Shown here one piece after another: positions 50,535-60,190 of a DNA stretch of 64,000 nucleotides. Within the stretch, counting starts at the first letter, position 1, and the number at the start of each line of letters is the position of its first letter. The position numbers and the translations under genes are program-made. The DNA lies in the NCBI GenBank assembly GCA_021776245.1, contig JAJFGF010000050.1, positions 1-64,000 of the forward strand, written 5' to 3'. The notes below the pieces were generated by a model. That model saw nothing but the letters and a program-made list of their open reading frames with translations. It was not told the origin of the DNA and did no database searches. This DNA comes from Hyphococcus sp. GTDB taxonomy: Bacteria; Pseudomonadota; Alphaproteobacteria; Caulobacterales; Parvularculaceae.

Positions 50535-50888
50535 GTGGGGGACTCATTGTTTGACTTTATTTTAGATTTTGTGACCCAAAAACGGACACATCTTGAATCG
50601 AGCCTGCGTGGGGTAAACGGCTTTACTGGCCGTGGCGATATCACCTTTGCGGTCTGGCCGAATGGCAAACGCAAATTGGATGTCGCTTTGCGCGGCGTCG
50701 CCGGGCGGGTCGCGGAAGTCTACGCAAATGACACGCTGGCGGTGACAATCGATCTGGATGACGGGCGCGCCGGCCGGACGTTCTATACGAGGCGCGGCGA
50801 TGCAGTGCCATATTTGACCCAGGATATGCGTATCGACGTGCGCCAGAACGGCCAGGTCATATTAGAGGGCGCATTCACCATAGTTTGA
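50535..50888 (+). CDS. Hypothetical protein (117 aa)
   Basis: The frame starts at GTG 50535; TTG at 50547 has a better-spaced GGGGGA before it. The protein is largely beta in look (RKLDVALRGVAGRVAEVYANDTLAVTID) with no signal peptide or membrane helix. No family recognised. It is followed by a 46-aa membrane peptide on the same strand. Confidence 0.55.
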   Translation: MGDSLFDFILDFVTQKRTHLESSLRGVNGFTGRGDITFAVWPNGKRKLDVALRGVAGRVAEVYANDTLAVTIDLDDGRAGRTFYTRRGDAVPYLTQDMRIDVRQNGQVILEGAFTIV

Positions 50889-50983
50889 AGCGGAGGTGAT
50901 TTGACGGCAGCGGCGGCAAGACCCATTTTGCGCTTGGAAGCGAACCAAATCTTTGCCTGTTTTGCGGCAATGGAGGATTCCAG

Positions 50984-51124
50984 TTGGCCGAAGAAAACGA
51001 TGATGAAACGCCAGCGCACGATATTTCCGGGCGCAACACACGAAATGGCGGAATACTCGTGACGCTCGCTATTTTCGGCGCCGGCATTTTGCTTTTGATT
51101 GCGCTGTTATATTTCGCTTACTGA
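50984..51124 (+). CDS. 46-aa single-helix membrane peptide
   Basis: TTG at 50984 with GGAGG nine bases before it opens a 46-residue frame: an acidic, polar head (AEENDDETPAHDISGRN) and a C-terminal hydrophobic helix (GILVTLAIFGAGILLLIALLYFAY). It would be tail-anchored. The coding composition and RBS support it. It converges with accA. No known function. Confidence 0.6.
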   Translation: MAEENDDETPAHDISGRNTRNGGILVTLAIFGAGILLLIALLYFAY

Positions 51125-51144
51125 GTTTATTTTCAGTCCACGCT

Positions 51145-52116
51145 TTACGCCAAACCCTCGCGGCCAATGGCGAGAAATTTTTCACGGCGCTGTTTGCGCA
51201 ACTCATCCGGCGAAAGGGCCTCCAGCTCCTGGATGGCGGCCTCAACAGCATCGCCCAGGCGTTCGACGGTCAGTGCGACATCGCGATGGGCGCCGCCAAC
51301 CGGCTCCTGCACAATGGCGTCAATGACACCAAGATCGTGAAGATCCTGGGCCGATATTCTCATCGCTTCGGCAGCCTCCGGGGCTTTGTTTTCCCCCTTG
51401 CCGGCGGCGTCTTTCCACAGGATCGACGCACAACCCTCCGGTGAGATGACCGAATAAACTGAATGTTCCAGCATCAACACTTTATTGGCCGCCGCGAGCG
51501 CCACGGCGCCGCCGGACCCGCCCTCGCCGACGATCACCGACACAATCGGCGCGCCAAGCCCAAGACACTTTGCCGTGCAAGACGCAATGGCTTCAGCCTG
51601 ACCGCGCTCTTCGGCGCCGCGGCCCGGATAGGCGCCAGGCGTATCGACGAGGGTCACGACCGGCAGACCAAATCGCTCCGCCATATTCATCAGGCGCATC
51701 GCCTTGCGATAGCCTTCAGGTCGCGCCATGCCGAAATTATGCGCGACCCGGCTTGCCGTGTCGGCGCCTTTTTCGTGACCAATCAACATTATCGAGCGCC
51801 CCCGCAGACGCGCCGGACCGCCAAGGATCGCCGCATCTTCGCCAAAGGCGCGATCACCAGCGATAGGCGTAAAATCATCGACCAGCATGCTTACATAATT
51901 GGAAAAATGCGGCCGGCTGCTGTGACGCGCCACCTGCGCCTTTTGCCAGCGCGACAGTTTTGAATAGGCATCGGCAAGCAGATGATCCGCCTTGGTCTGT
52001 AATTTGTCGATTTCTTCCGCAACATTGACGCCGGTCTGACCGTCCATTTTGCGAAGGTCCTCAATCCGGCTCTCCAGCTCGGCAATCGGTTTTTCAAAAT
52101 CGAGATAAGTGCGCAT
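51145..52116 (-). CDS. accA: Acetyl-CoA carboxylase carboxyltransferase alpha subunit
   Basis: A 323-residue protein starting at [15 protein letters not shown] (52116), the standard start. Carboxyltransferase landmarks: DREGYRK-like [27 protein letters not shown] in pieces, [60 protein letters not shown]. It carboxylates acetyl-CoA with AccD in the first step of fatty acid synthesis. Other acc genes are not in this window. Confidence 0.96.
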   Translation of the reverse strand: MRTYLDFEKPIAELESRIEDLRKMDGQTGVNVAEEIDKLQTKADHLLADAYSKLSRWQKAQVARHSSRPHFSNYVSMLVDDFTPIAGDRAFGEDAAILGGPARLRGRSIMLIGHEKGADTASRVAHNFGMARPEGYRKAMRLMNMAERFGLPVVTLVDTPGAYPGRGAEERGQAEAIASCTAKCLGLGAPIVSVIVGEGGSGGAVALAAANKVLMLEHSVYSVISPEGCASILWKDAAGKGENKAPEAAEAMRISAQDLHDLGVIDAIVQEPVGGAHRDVALTVERLGDAVEAAIQELEALSPDELRKQRREKFLAIGREGLA

Positions 52117-52235
52117 TCTTATGTCCAATCCCATAGGCGTGACGGTTGATATCGGCAGTTTAGTTTGATTTCAAACCTCAAAGCGAAATGCGAGGTTCAA
52201 AAAACGGCGTCCGGGGCCGCATCAGGCTTTTCAGC

Positions 52236-53198
52236 CTAGTCTGGTTTTTCCTGCTTTTTCGCTAATGGATGCTTTGAAAACACCAGATCGCGTAAACGAT
52301 CCTGCGCCACATGCGTGTAGATCTGAGTCGTCGTAATATCTGCATGACCAAGCATTTGCTGAACGCTGCGCAAGTCAGCGCCGCCTTCCAGAAGATGCGT
52401 AGCAAAAGCATGCCGCATTACATGTGGCGAGACTTTTGCGGGCGAAATTCCCGCAGCGATCGCAAGATCTTTGAGCATTTGCGCAAAGCGGGCTGTCGTG
52501 ATGTGACCGGCTTTGCCGCGTGACGGAAACATCCATGGCGACGAAGCGGAGGCATTTTTCTTGTTGAGAAAGGTGTCTCGCGCCCCAAGATAAGCACTTA
52601 CCGCTTCGATCGCCTTGCCTGTGAGCGGCGCGAGCCGTTCCTTGCCGCCTTTGCCGCGTATGATCACGAGCCGGTCGCCCGCGCGAACAGCGCCTAACGG
52701 CAGCGTAACCAGCTCGGAAACGCGCAATCCCGCTGAATAGATAATCTCCAGCATTGCCTGCATGCGCAACCCAGCCGCGCCGTCAATTCCCTCCGCCGCC
52801 GCAAAGAGCGCATCGACCTCTTTGCCGGTCAGCACTTTTGGCAAAGGCCGTTTGGTGCGCGGTCGCTCAATTGACGCGGAGGGATTATCCGCGCGGTAGC
52901 CCTCTGTATAAAGAAATTGATAAAACTGCCGCAGGGCCGATACTTTCAATGCTGCTGTCGAGGCTGCCAACCCAGCCGCTTCAAGCGCTGCAAGCCAGGC
53001 AGCGATATCTTCTCCGCCCGCAGTTTCAAGCGTCTCATTTCGATCTTTACAAAAAGCGGCAAAACGCCCGAGATCGCGACCATAATTTTTCAACGTATTG
53101 GCGGCCGCAGCGCGCTCAACCGCCATCATTTCAAGAAAAGCGTCCAGTAGTCGGATATTTGCATCCGTCGATGTTTTCGCAAGCTTGCGCGCTGTCAT
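52236..53198 (-). CDS. xerD: Tyrosine recombinase XerD
   Basis: A 320-residue Xer recombinase: N-terminal SAM-like domain (LLDAFLEMMAVERAAAANTLKNYGRDL), catalytic domain with Arg in YSAGLRVSELVTLPL, Lys in RGKGGKERLAPL, His-x2-Arg in SPHVMRHAFATHLLEGG, His in MLGHADITTTQIYTHV and Tyr in the same block. It resolves chromosome dimers at dif with XerC. Its start overlaps the upstream 589-aa gene by 4 nt. No dif-like site was identified in the window. Confidence 0.94.
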   Translation of the reverse strand: MTARKLAKTSTDANIRLLDAFLEMMAVERAAAANTLKNYGRDLGRFAAFCKDRNETLETAGGEDIAAWLAALEAAGLAASTAALKVSALRQFYQFLYTEGYRADNPSASIERPRTKRPLPKVLTGKEVDALFAAAEGIDGAAGLRMQAMLEIIYSAGLRVSELVTLPLGAVRAGDRLVIIRGKGGKERLAPLTGKAIEAVSAYLGARDTFLNKKNASASSPWMFPSRGKAGHITTARFAQMLKDLAIAAGISPAKVSPHVMRHAFATHLLEGGADLRSVQQMLGHADITTTQIYTHVAQDRLRDLVFSKHPLAKKQEKPD

Positions 53199-54964
53199 TG
53201 CCCGCTTTGCGGCTTCAACCGCGGCGTGATGCCGCCTGGTTCATCAGCCGATTGCTGCAGCCCCTGCGTCGATTCCGATTCTGACGCTGGAGACAACACG
53301 CCGACTGCGGGCGGTGCAAACATCGCCGACCAGGCATGTTCGAAATCGTGACGGCGGCGCAGGGCGCCGAGCCCCGCCGCACTTAGCGTCTTGTTGATCA
53401 CGACGGCTTCAATCTCGCCGCCGGCGACAGAGCCATTGGAAGCGGCAAGCGCTGCAAGTCCCGCCTGCCCCGCTTTCTCATCGCCTACGGCGTCGAAAGC
53501 CGCTTCGAGGATCCGGGCCATCGTTGCAGCCTCTGTATGTCCTTTTGCGGCGGGAATATAAGACGGCTCCTCGGATAACAGGGATACGCCCGCGCCGCGC
53601 GCAATGCGGGCCGCGGACTGTGGATCGAGAACAGCCAGCAGATTGACGTGCTCAATAAACGCCATCGCTTGCGGTTCCGGCAGGGCGGCGACGCTTTCAT
53701 TGGCGCCGATCATCGCCGAAAGCCATTGGCTCGCCCCAATGCTGTCGCCAACCGCCATTCGCGCCATTGCAAATTTCGTCGCTTCTGCTGGCGAAAGAAT
53801 GACGCCCTCAAGGGATGCAATTTCATCTGCGTAAAGAATAGAAAGCGCATAAGCGCGGTGAAAACTATCTGCCAGCCCCAGGGAAAGGGCGATCCGTTGC
53901 GCTTTGTCCCGGATAAATTCCGGCGCCGTCATTTCCTGAATGGATTGAAACAGTAACGCGTCCATTAGCGGATCGCTGGCGCGGTCGCGAGCGATGGCTG
54001 GCGCATTGCCGATCTCGGCGATCTCAAAAGAGGCGCTGCGAATAATTCCACCAAGGATGCTTGCGTCCATGACGCCCATGGCAACGGCCCGTTCGGCCGC
54101 AGCAATTCGCGTTGCCGTCGCCAGTGTCTCGTCACGCGCCGCAGCGACAAGGACGCCGCCATCAGCATTCGCAAGCGAGCTTGGCCCAATTGGCGCGCCG
54201 AACGACTTTCCGATTGCATATTGCAGGGCTGTTTCGATCGGCAGCTGGGTTTTCGGCGCGATACCAGCCGCTGCGGCGCTCAGATGTTGGTCATCAATTG
54301 TCAAAACGGCGCCTCGTTCACGCAGAATTTTCAGCGTCAAATCGGCGGCGTCGCGTTCGCCTGACCGGGCGTAACAAAATACCCGCAATTTCACCCAGAA
54401 AATTTCATCGCGACCGGAGGAGAGACCGGCGCTGCGCCGGCACGCGGCGGCTGCATCATTGGTCAACAAATCAATGACGGCAGCGGCTTGTGCGGTCCAG
54501 GCGTCATCGCGTGCGGCGCTTGCAATACTCGCCACCGTGCGCGCTTCGTCAACAAATCCGGCGCGCGCCAGCGCCAGCAGTTTTTTACCGCCAAGCGACG
54601 GAGGCGCCCCATCAGGTCCGGCGCCCGGCGACAAAAGCGTTCGCTTCATCGCTTCGCCAAGACTTGGCGCAGCGGGACGCGAAGGCGCTTCGCCAAGCAA
54701 GAAATCAAGTTTTTGCGGATCACTGCCGCGCCAGAGCGTTGTCGGCAACGCGCCGCCGGCGCGGTCCAGCGTACCCGTTGAAAATGCATCGGTGGCGAGC
54801 GGCGCAGTTTCTACAGTTTCCGGCAGCGCAACCTGCGCTAACGCAGCGGTGATCACGGCGCCGGAACAAAGCCCGAAAAATGTAGCGGCAATTCCAACTT
54901 TTCCGCGACGACCATCGGCGCGCCGCTTGGTGCGGCGGCGAGATCGAATATTCTTACTGACCAT
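53195..54964 (-). CDS. Large hypothetical exported or membrane-anchored protein
   Basis: A 589-residue protein. After a basic head (KNIRSRRRTKRRADGRRGK), residues 25-44 (IAATFFGLCSGAVITAALAQV) form a signal or anchor. The rest is Ala-rich and helical with repeating short helices, like a TPR/solenoid-type periplasmic scaffold; no catalytic motif is seen. It overlaps the 40-aa peptide gene before (11 nt) and xerD after. Conserved placement by aroK/xerD is likely in related species, but function unknown. Confidence 0.75.
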   Translation of the reverse strand: MVSKNIRSRRRTKRRADGRRGKVGIAATFFGLCSGAVITAALAQVALPETVETAPLATDAFSTGTLDRAGGALPTTLWRGSDPQKLDFLLGEAPSRPAAPSLGEAMKRTLLSPGAGPDGAPPSLGGKKLLALARAGFVDEARTVASIASAARDDAWTAQAAAVIDLLTNDAAAACRRSAGLSSGRDEIFWVKLRVFCYARSGERDAADLTLKILRERGAVLTIDDQHLSAAAAGIAPKTQLPIETALQYAIGKSFGAPIGPSSLANADGGVLVAAARDETLATATRIAAAERAVAMGVMDASILGGIIRSASFEIAEIGNAPAIARDRASDPLMDALLFQSIQEMTAPEFIRDKAQRIALSLGLADSFHRAYALSILYADEIASLEGVILSPAEATKFAMARMAVGDSIGASQWLSAMIGANESVAALPEPQAMAFIEHVNLLAVLDPQSAARIARGAGVSLLSEEPSYIPAAKGHTEAATMARILEAAFDAVGDEKAGQAGLAALAASNGSVAGGEIEAVVINKTLSAAGLGALRRRHDFEHAWSAMFAPPAVGVLSPASESESTQGLQQSADEPGGITPRLKPQSGQ

Positions 54965-55076
54965 CGAGCGCTTCCACTTCGATTGTGTGGGTTTGCGGCT
55001 CTACCATCTGACCGTAAACAAAAAGACCCGCCAGCACGGCCAGCACAATAATCATTATAATTAGAACAAAACGCAC
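54954..55076 (-). CDS. 40-aa membrane peptide upstream of 589-aa gene
   Basis: GTG at 55076 with AAGGAG upstream gives 40 residues: one hydrophobic helix (FVLIIMIIVLAVLAGLFVYG) then QMVEPQTHTIEVEALDGQ. Its last codons overlap the start of the 589-aa gene by 11 nt, indicating translational coupling. The form helix + GQMVEP.T..IEVEA looks conserved. Function unknown. Confidence 0.65.
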   Translation of the reverse strand: MRFVLIIMIIVLAVLAGLFVYGQMVEPQTHTIEVEALDGQ

Positions 55077-55223
55077 GCCGCCGCTCCTTAATCACGCCCG
55101 AACACCACGCCGTCAGCCAAGCACACCCTATGATCGAGGCCAAGCCCCTCGATAAAGCCGCCGCCTCCGGAAATGGCGGCCCTGTCTAGCGCTGACGCCC
55201 GCTCTCCACTACATCTAGCCGCC

Positions 55224-55823
55224 ATGACGCGATCCCGCAAATTTCCTGATTTTCAGTGCGACCGGGCGGTCGTGATGGTGGGGATGATGGGCGCTGGCAA
55301 AACCACTGTGGGCCGCCGGCTAGCCCCGCGCATCGGCGTGCCGTTTTTTGATGCGGACAACGAGATTGAGCGGGCGGCCGGGATGTCTGTAACAGAATTG
55401 TTCCGGCGCCATGGCGAAACGAGCTTTCGCCAGGGTGAAGCCAAAGTAATCGAGCGGCTTTTGGACGGGACCCCGAGCGTCATCGCAACTGGAGGGGGAG
55501 CCTTGCTTGACGCCGAAACCAGGCGCCGCATTGCTGAAAAGGCCGTCTCGATCTGGATCAAAGCTGACATCGACACAATCGTTCGGCGCGCGTCACGGCG
55601 CGGCTCGCGGCCGCTTTTGAAAACAGGCGATCCCCACGAGATCATCAAAAAGCTTTTAAAAGAGCGCGAAGACTATTACGCGGCAGCAGACATCCACATC
55701 GACACGCAGCCCGGCCCACATATCAACACCGTCAATCTGATCATCGAGATGCTCGGCGATTATCTCGGCGTTGCGCCCGCTGACAAACCACGACATTCGG
55801 AATCCGGAAAAGGCGCCTCATGA
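55224..55823 (+). CDS. aroK: Shikimate kinase
   Basis: A 199-residue kinase from ATG 55224 (frame open to 55173). P-loop GMMGAGKTTVGRRLA, shikimate-binding FFDADNEIERAAGMSV, Arg in TSFRQGEAKVI, GGG of IATGGGALL and lid RGSRPLLK are all present. It phosphorylates shikimate at the 3-hydroxyl. It overlaps aroB by 4 nt. Confidence 0.95.
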   Translation: MTRSRKFPDFQCDRAVVMVGMMGAGKTTVGRRLAPRIGVPFFDADNEIERAAGMSVTELFRRHGETSFRQGEAKVIERLLDGTPSVIATGGGALLDAETRRRIAEKAVSIWIKADIDTIVRRASRRGSRPLLKTGDPHEIIKKLLKEREDYYAAADIHIDTQPGPHINTVNLIIEMLGDYLGVAPADKPRHSESGKGAS

Positions 55824-56938
55824 CGACTGAGATAGTCAGTTTGCCACTGGGCCCGCGGGCCTATGACATTCATATTGGTGAAGGCCTGCTGGAAGAGGCT
55901 GGCCCGTTACTGGCGCCGATGCTGCCGCGCTTGCGCGCGGTTGTTGTCACGGACGAAAATGTTTTTGCTGCGCAAGGCGCGCGGCTTGCGGCGGGTTTGG
56001 AAAAGGCGGCCATCAATGCGGATTTCATTAAACTGACGCCTGGAGAGGCGACAAAGTCATTTTCCGAGCTCGAAAAGCTGACCGGACAGCTCCTTGATCT
56101 CAACGTTGAGCGCAATGATCTTGTGATTGCCTTTGGCGGCGGCGTCATCGGCGATCTCACCGGATTTGCCAGCGCCATTTTGCGGCGAGGTTGCCGATTT
56201 GCACAGCTGCCGACCAGTTTGCTGGCCCAGGCGGACAGCGCCGTTGGCGGAAAAACCGCGATCAATGTGCGGCAGGGGAAAAATCTGATCGGCGCGTTTC
56301 ACCAGCCGGCAATCGTGCTGGCGGACATTACAGCCCTTGAAACATTGCCGCTGCGAGAGCTGCGGGCGGGTTATGCAGAGATTGTCAAATATGGACTGAT
56401 TGCCGATCGGGCGTTTTTTGAATGGCTTGAGACAACAGGCGAAGCGCTCCTGTCGAAAACCGGGGCCAGCGAACGCATTTATGCTGTTAAAAAATCCTGC
56501 GCAGCGAAAGCTGCAATTGTCGGCGCAGATGAGCGCGAAAAGGGAACGCGCGCACTGCTCAATCTCGGTCACACATTCGGTCACGCCCTTGAAGGCGCTT
56601 TTGGATTTTCGGATGCGCTGTTGCACGGCGAGGCGGTCGCCGCCGGCATGGCGCTCGCTTTTGATTTCTCGGCGTGGCAAGGACGGTGCAAAGCCGAAGA
56701 GGCGGCCCGTCTGCGGGCGCATCTGAAAAAATGCGGGCTGCCCGCCGGCATCGGCGATCTGCCGCCGTCCGGCAATCTCGCGCCTGAAGCGTTGATGAAA
56801 CTGATGATGCAAGACAAGAAAGTTGAAGCGGGCAAACTTACGCTCGTCCTTGCGAGCGCTATTGGTGATGCGATGATCGCCAAAGACGCCGACGCTTCGG
56901 AAATTATGGAATTTTTGAAAATTGCGACCGCCCGCTAG
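55820..56938 (+). CDS. aroB: 3-dehydroquinate synthase
   Basis: A 372-residue enzyme: NAD-binding FGGGVIGDLTGFASAILRRG, LPTSLLAQADSAVGGKTAIN, substrate/metal residues in LRAGYAEIVKYGLI, LNLGHTFGHALE and LLHGEAVAAGMALA. It turns DAHP into 3-dehydroquinate, the second shikimate-pathway step. It pairs with aroK in the common alphaproteobacterial order. Confidence 0.96.
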   Translation: MTTEIVSLPLGPRAYDIHIGEGLLEEAGPLLAPMLPRLRAVVVTDENVFAAQGARLAAGLEKAAINADFIKLTPGEATKSFSELEKLTGQLLDLNVERNDLVIAFGGGVIGDLTGFASAILRRGCRFAQLPTSLLAQADSAVGGKTAINVRQGKNLIGAFHQPAIVLADITALETLPLRELRAGYAEIVKYGLIADRAFFEWLETTGEALLSKTGASERIYAVKKSCAAKAAIVGADEREKGTRALLNLGHTFGHALEGAFGFSDALLHGEAVAAGMALAFDFSAWQGRCKAEEAARLRAHLKKCGLPAGIGDLPPSGNLAPEALMKLMMQDKKVEAGKLTLVLASAIGDAMIAKDADASEIMEFLKIATAR

Positions 56939-56956
56939 GCGCTGATGAGGCTGAAG

Positions 56957-58252
56957 ATGAGCGAATTTGATCCATCACTGTTACTCCCTATCGGGAGTAT
57001 CGCGTTCCTGTTGTTACTGTCCGCGTTTTTCTCCGGCTCGGAAACCGCGCTGACGGCGACGTCCAAGGCGCGTATGCACAAGCTGGAGACTGACGGCCAT
57101 CTCGGCGCGAGACGCGTCAATTTTTTGATCAAGGATCGCGAACGCCTGATCGGCGCCATTCTTTTAGGCAACAATATCGTCAACATTCTTGCCACATCGC
57201 TGGCGACCAGTATTTTAATTTCGATATTCGGTCCCAAAGGGATCGCAAACGTCATTGCGACGGTCGTTATGACCGTCTTAATTTTGGTTTTTGCTGAGGT
57301 GATGCCAAAATCCGCAGCAATTGCGCGGCCGGACGCTTTCGCCATGCTTGTTGCGCCGATTATGCGCTGGGTCGTTTTTGTCTTCGCGCCGATCACGCAC
57401 GTCGTCCAAATGATCGTCCGCGGCTTTTTACATACTTTCGGCCTCGACATCTCAAAGGACAGTGCGGTCCTTTCAGTGCACGATGAACTGCGCGGCGCTA
57501 TTGATCTTCATCACTATGAAGGGCGCGTAGACAAGGAAGCGCGCGACCTTATTCGCGGCGCATTGGAACTGGACGATCTGCGGGTTGAAGAGATCATGAT
57601 CCACCGCAAGTCAATCGAGATGCTTGATCTCGACCGCCCCAATGAAGCGGTCATCCAACAGGCGCTTAAGAGCGCACACACAAGATTGCCGCTCTATCGC
57701 CAGAACCAGGATGACATTATCGGCATCCTCCACGCCAAGGATTTGCTGCGCGCACTGTGGAACGCCGACGGCAATGCCGCGGATGTTGACTTTGAGGCGA
57801 TCGCACGGAAGTCTTATTTTGTTCCCGAGACCACGACATTGCAGGAGCAGCTCGACGCGTTTCGCGTAAAGCAAGAGCATTTTGCACTCGTCGTAGACGA
57901 ATATGGCGCGCTGATGGGTCTTGTCACCCTCGAAGACATTCTCGAGGAGATTGTCGGCGAAATCGAGGATGAATATGACAGCCCGGTCCAGGGCGTACGC
58001 CCGCAAGCTGACGGATCGCTAAGCGTCGATGGCGACGTAACCATTCGCGATCTCAATCGCGCTGCTGATTGGATCCTGCCTGACGAAGAAGCCGTGACTG
58101 TCGCCGGTCTCATTATCCATGAAACCCAGTGCATTCCCGATGTCGGTCAGACCTTTTCATTTCACGGGTTTCGTTTCAAAATTTTGCGCCGGCGCCGCAA
58201 CCAGATCACAGCTGTAAAAATCACGCCGATCGACGAAGCCATCGCGCAATAA
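56957..58252 (+). CDS. HlyC/CorC family transporter (CNNM + CBS)
   Basis: A 431-residue protein from ATG 56957 (GAGG upstream); ATG 56945 adds four residues. DUF21/CNNM membrane domain (residues 5-190) with LLLSAFFSGSETALTATSKARMH and LGNNIVNILATSLATS, two CBS domains (HRKSIEMLDLDRP; VDEYGALMGLVTLEDILEEIVGEIEDEYD) and a CorC_HlyC C-terminal domain. The family moves Mg2+/Co2+ or resists Mg stress. It follows aroB closely and probably shares the transcript. Confidence 0.92.
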   Translation: MSEFDPSLLLPIGSIAFLLLLSAFFSGSETALTATSKARMHKLETDGHLGARRVNFLIKDRERLIGAILLGNNIVNILATSLATSILISIFGPKGIANVIATVVMTVLILVFAEVMPKSAAIARPDAFAMLVAPIMRWVVFVFAPITHVVQMIVRGFLHTFGLDISKDSAVLSVHDELRGAIDLHHYEGRVDKEARDLIRGALELDDLRVEEIMIHRKSIEMLDLDRPNEAVIQQALKSAHTRLPLYRQNQDDIIGILHAKDLLRALWNADGNAADVDFEAIARKSYFVPETTTLQEQLDAFRVKQEHFALVVDEYGALMGLVTLEDILEEIVGEIEDEYDSPVQGVRPQADGSLSVDGDVTIRDLNRAADWILPDEEAVTVAGLIIHETQCIPDVGQTFSFHGFRFKILRRRRNQITAVKITPIDEAIAQ

Positions 58253-58291
58253 GCGCCGCAAAACAGGCAAACAAAAGAAAGCAACCTGATT

Positions 58292-59587
58292 ATGGCGCGC
58301 GCGCCCGGCAACAACGCCCTGTTATTTATCTTCATCACTGTCATGCTCAACATGATCGGCTTTGGTGTGATCATGCCGGTCATGCCGAAATTAATTATGG
58401 CGGTGACGGGCAAAGAATCAGTGGCGCACGCTGCGCAGTGGGGCGGATTTTTGTCTTTTGTCTACGCCATGATGCAATTCATCATGATGCCAATCGTCGG
58501 CGGGCTCTCGGACCGGTTTGGAAGGCGGCCGGTTATCCTGGCTTCTCTCGCCGCTTACTCCTTTGATTTTCTGATTATGGCGGTGGCGCCGGTAATCGGT
58601 CTCATCGTTGCGGCACGGCTGCTCGCGGGCGCTTTTGCGGCGACATTTTCAACCGCCAACGCCTATATTGCCGACATTTCGCCGCCGGAAAAACGCGCCG
58701 CGAATTTCGGGCTTATGGGCGCCGCATTTGGTCTCGGCTTCATAATTGGGCCAGGCATTGGCGGCATTCTTGGCGACGAATTCGGGCCGCGCGCGCCATT
58801 CTTTTTTGTTGCCGCCCTCGGCGCCACAAACTTTATCTATGGCTTTTTTGTTCTTCCTGAAACGCTGAAGATTGAGAATCGGCGGCGGTTTGAATTGAGG
58901 CGCGCCAATGCGCTCGGCAACTTTAGACAGTTTGCGCAATATCCCGTGATGCTGCCGATCGCCGGTGCGCTTTTTCTTTATCAACTGGCGCATTGGACGT
59001 TTCCGTCAGTCTGGTCCTATTTCGCCATCGAACGATTTCAATGGTCCGAAAAAAGCATTGGCTGGTCATTGATGTATGTCGGGCTCATGGCGGCAATCGT
59101 TCAGGGCGGACTGACCCGCATTATCATTCCAAAAATCGGCGAGCGCAAAGCGGCGCTAACAGGCGTTTCAATCGCCATCGCAACCTATATCGCATTTGCT
59201 TTCGCGAATGTGGGTTGGATGGTCTATGGGCTGATTACAATTTCAGCCCTGGCGGGCCTGACCATGCCGGCGCTCCAGGGGATTATGTCACGCACCATTC
59301 CCGCAAACGCCCAGGGGGAATTGCAGGGCGCTGTCGCCGCAATCGCCAGCCTGTCGATGATAATCGGCCCGCCATTGATGACGCAGATCTTTGCAGCGTT
59401 TTCCGCGCCAGAAGAGCGCTACGCGATCGGCAATATCACGATATTTGCGCGAGGCGTTGGCGTTTACCTGCCTGGCGCCCCATTTCTGCTTGCCGCCCTG
59501 TTGACGATGTTTGCGTTTATCCCGCTCATTATCGCCTTTCGCCGCGTTGCTCGGCCACGCGCCGAAGCGGCGTCGCCGTCGGCGTAA
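58292..59587 (+). CDS. MFS efflux transporter, Tet(A)-like
   Basis: A 431-residue, 12-helix major facilitator: IGFGVIMPVMPKLI start, loop 2-3 motif GGLSDRFGRRPVILAS, motif C-like GLGFIIGPGIGGILGDE and R in RLLAGAFAATFSTANAYIAD. The TCR/Tet group includes tetracycline pumps and many pumps with other substrates. No TetR-type repressor is adjacent, so antibiotic resistance should not be assumed. Confidence 0.88.
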   Translation: MARAPGNNALLFIFITVMLNMIGFGVIMPVMPKLIMAVTGKESVAHAAQWGGFLSFVYAMMQFIMMPIVGGLSDRFGRRPVILASLAAYSFDFLIMAVAPVIGLIVAARLLAGAFAATFSTANAYIADISPPEKRAANFGLMGAAFGLGFIIGPGIGGILGDEFGPRAPFFFVAALGATNFIYGFFVLPETLKIENRRRFELRRANALGNFRQFAQYPVMLPIAGALFLYQLAHWTFPSVWSYFAIERFQWSEKSIGWSLMYVGLMAAIVQGGLTRIIIPKIGERKAALTGVSIAIATYIAFAFANVGWMVYGLITISALAGLTMPALQGIMSRTIPANAQGELQGAVAAIASLSMIIGPPLMTQIFAAFSAPEERYAIGNITIFARGVGVYLPGAPFLLAALLTMFAFIPLIIAFRRVARPRAEAASPSA

Positions 59588-59710
59588 TTTAGATCATCTG
59601 GCGAATAAACGGAATCGCCCGATGATCTATTTTCTTGGCCGCGCGCCGGCCCGCGCGCATCTCCGCCTGATAATGCAATCAACGCAAGCCCGCGCGAAAC
59701 ATGCGCACAA

Positions 59711-60013
59711 TCAATCGCTGAATGTGGCGCGCTTTACGGATCGCAGGATCAGTTTCAGACGCTCATTGGCCCGCGCAATCGCCTTATCCAGTCCCGCGAG
59801 CGTCTCGGCGGCGCTCGTTGTATCGGCGTCGTTTGCTTCAAGCAGCCGTTTCGCATTTTTAAGTTCAGCTTCGATCACGCCGATTTTTGCCGGCGGCGCA
59901 GAACCAGCCTCCGCTTGCGGCGCCTTATCCGCCGTGCGGCGCTGCAACAGCCAGCCAATCAACACGCCGAAGAAAAACGCGAAAACCACAAAAATCCAGA
60001 TTTCGGCTGACAT
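59711..60013 (-). CDS. Small membrane-anchored coiled-coil protein
   Basis: A 100-residue protein. The N-terminal helix IWIFVVFAFFFGVLIGWLLQ is an anchor; residues 45-95 form a helix of alternating Ala/Leu/Glu/Lys, probably a coiled coil (VIEAELKNAKRLLEAND...TLAGLDKAIARANERLKLIL). Layout matches short LapA-like or envelope scaffold proteins but no family is certain. It follows infC at distance. Confidence 0.65.
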   Translation of the reverse strand: MSAEIWIFVVFAFFFGVLIGWLLQRRTADKAPQAEAGSAPPAKIGVIEAELKNAKRLLEANDADTTSAAETLAGLDKAIARANERLKLILRSVKRATFSD

Positions 60014-60129
60014 TTTTTACCCAGCCCTCGCTAACTCACGAACCTGACAATCAGGCCTTGCCAATATCGACACCATCGCATCCGCGGCGCCAATGACAAT
60101 CAAAATCCAAAAGTCTCGCCCAGAAAAGC

Positions 60130-60161
60130 AAAACCGCCTGCGCGATAACGCGGGCGGTTTT
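60130..60161 (-). terminator. Intrinsic terminator after infC
   Basis: AAAACCGCC (60130-60138) and GGCGGTTTT (60153-60161) form a 9-bp stem with a 14-nt loop that holds a further CGCG/CGCG pair. Reading leftward the stem is followed by a T-rich run (GCTTTTCTG). It lies 30 bp past the infC stop. Confidence 0.75.
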
Positions 60162-60190
60162 GTTCAAAATTCGCATAAAGGTTGCAGAAA

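Noticed and set aside
53994-55064. Plus-strand frames opposite the 589-aa gene
   Set aside because: Arg/Ser/Ala-rich translation typical of antisense to Ala-rich coding sequence; no RBS or motifs.
58292-59587. A true tetracycline resistance gene
   Set aside because: The protein is of the TCR/Tet MFS group, but no TetR repressor is adjacent and the group has many other substrates, so no resistance claim is made.
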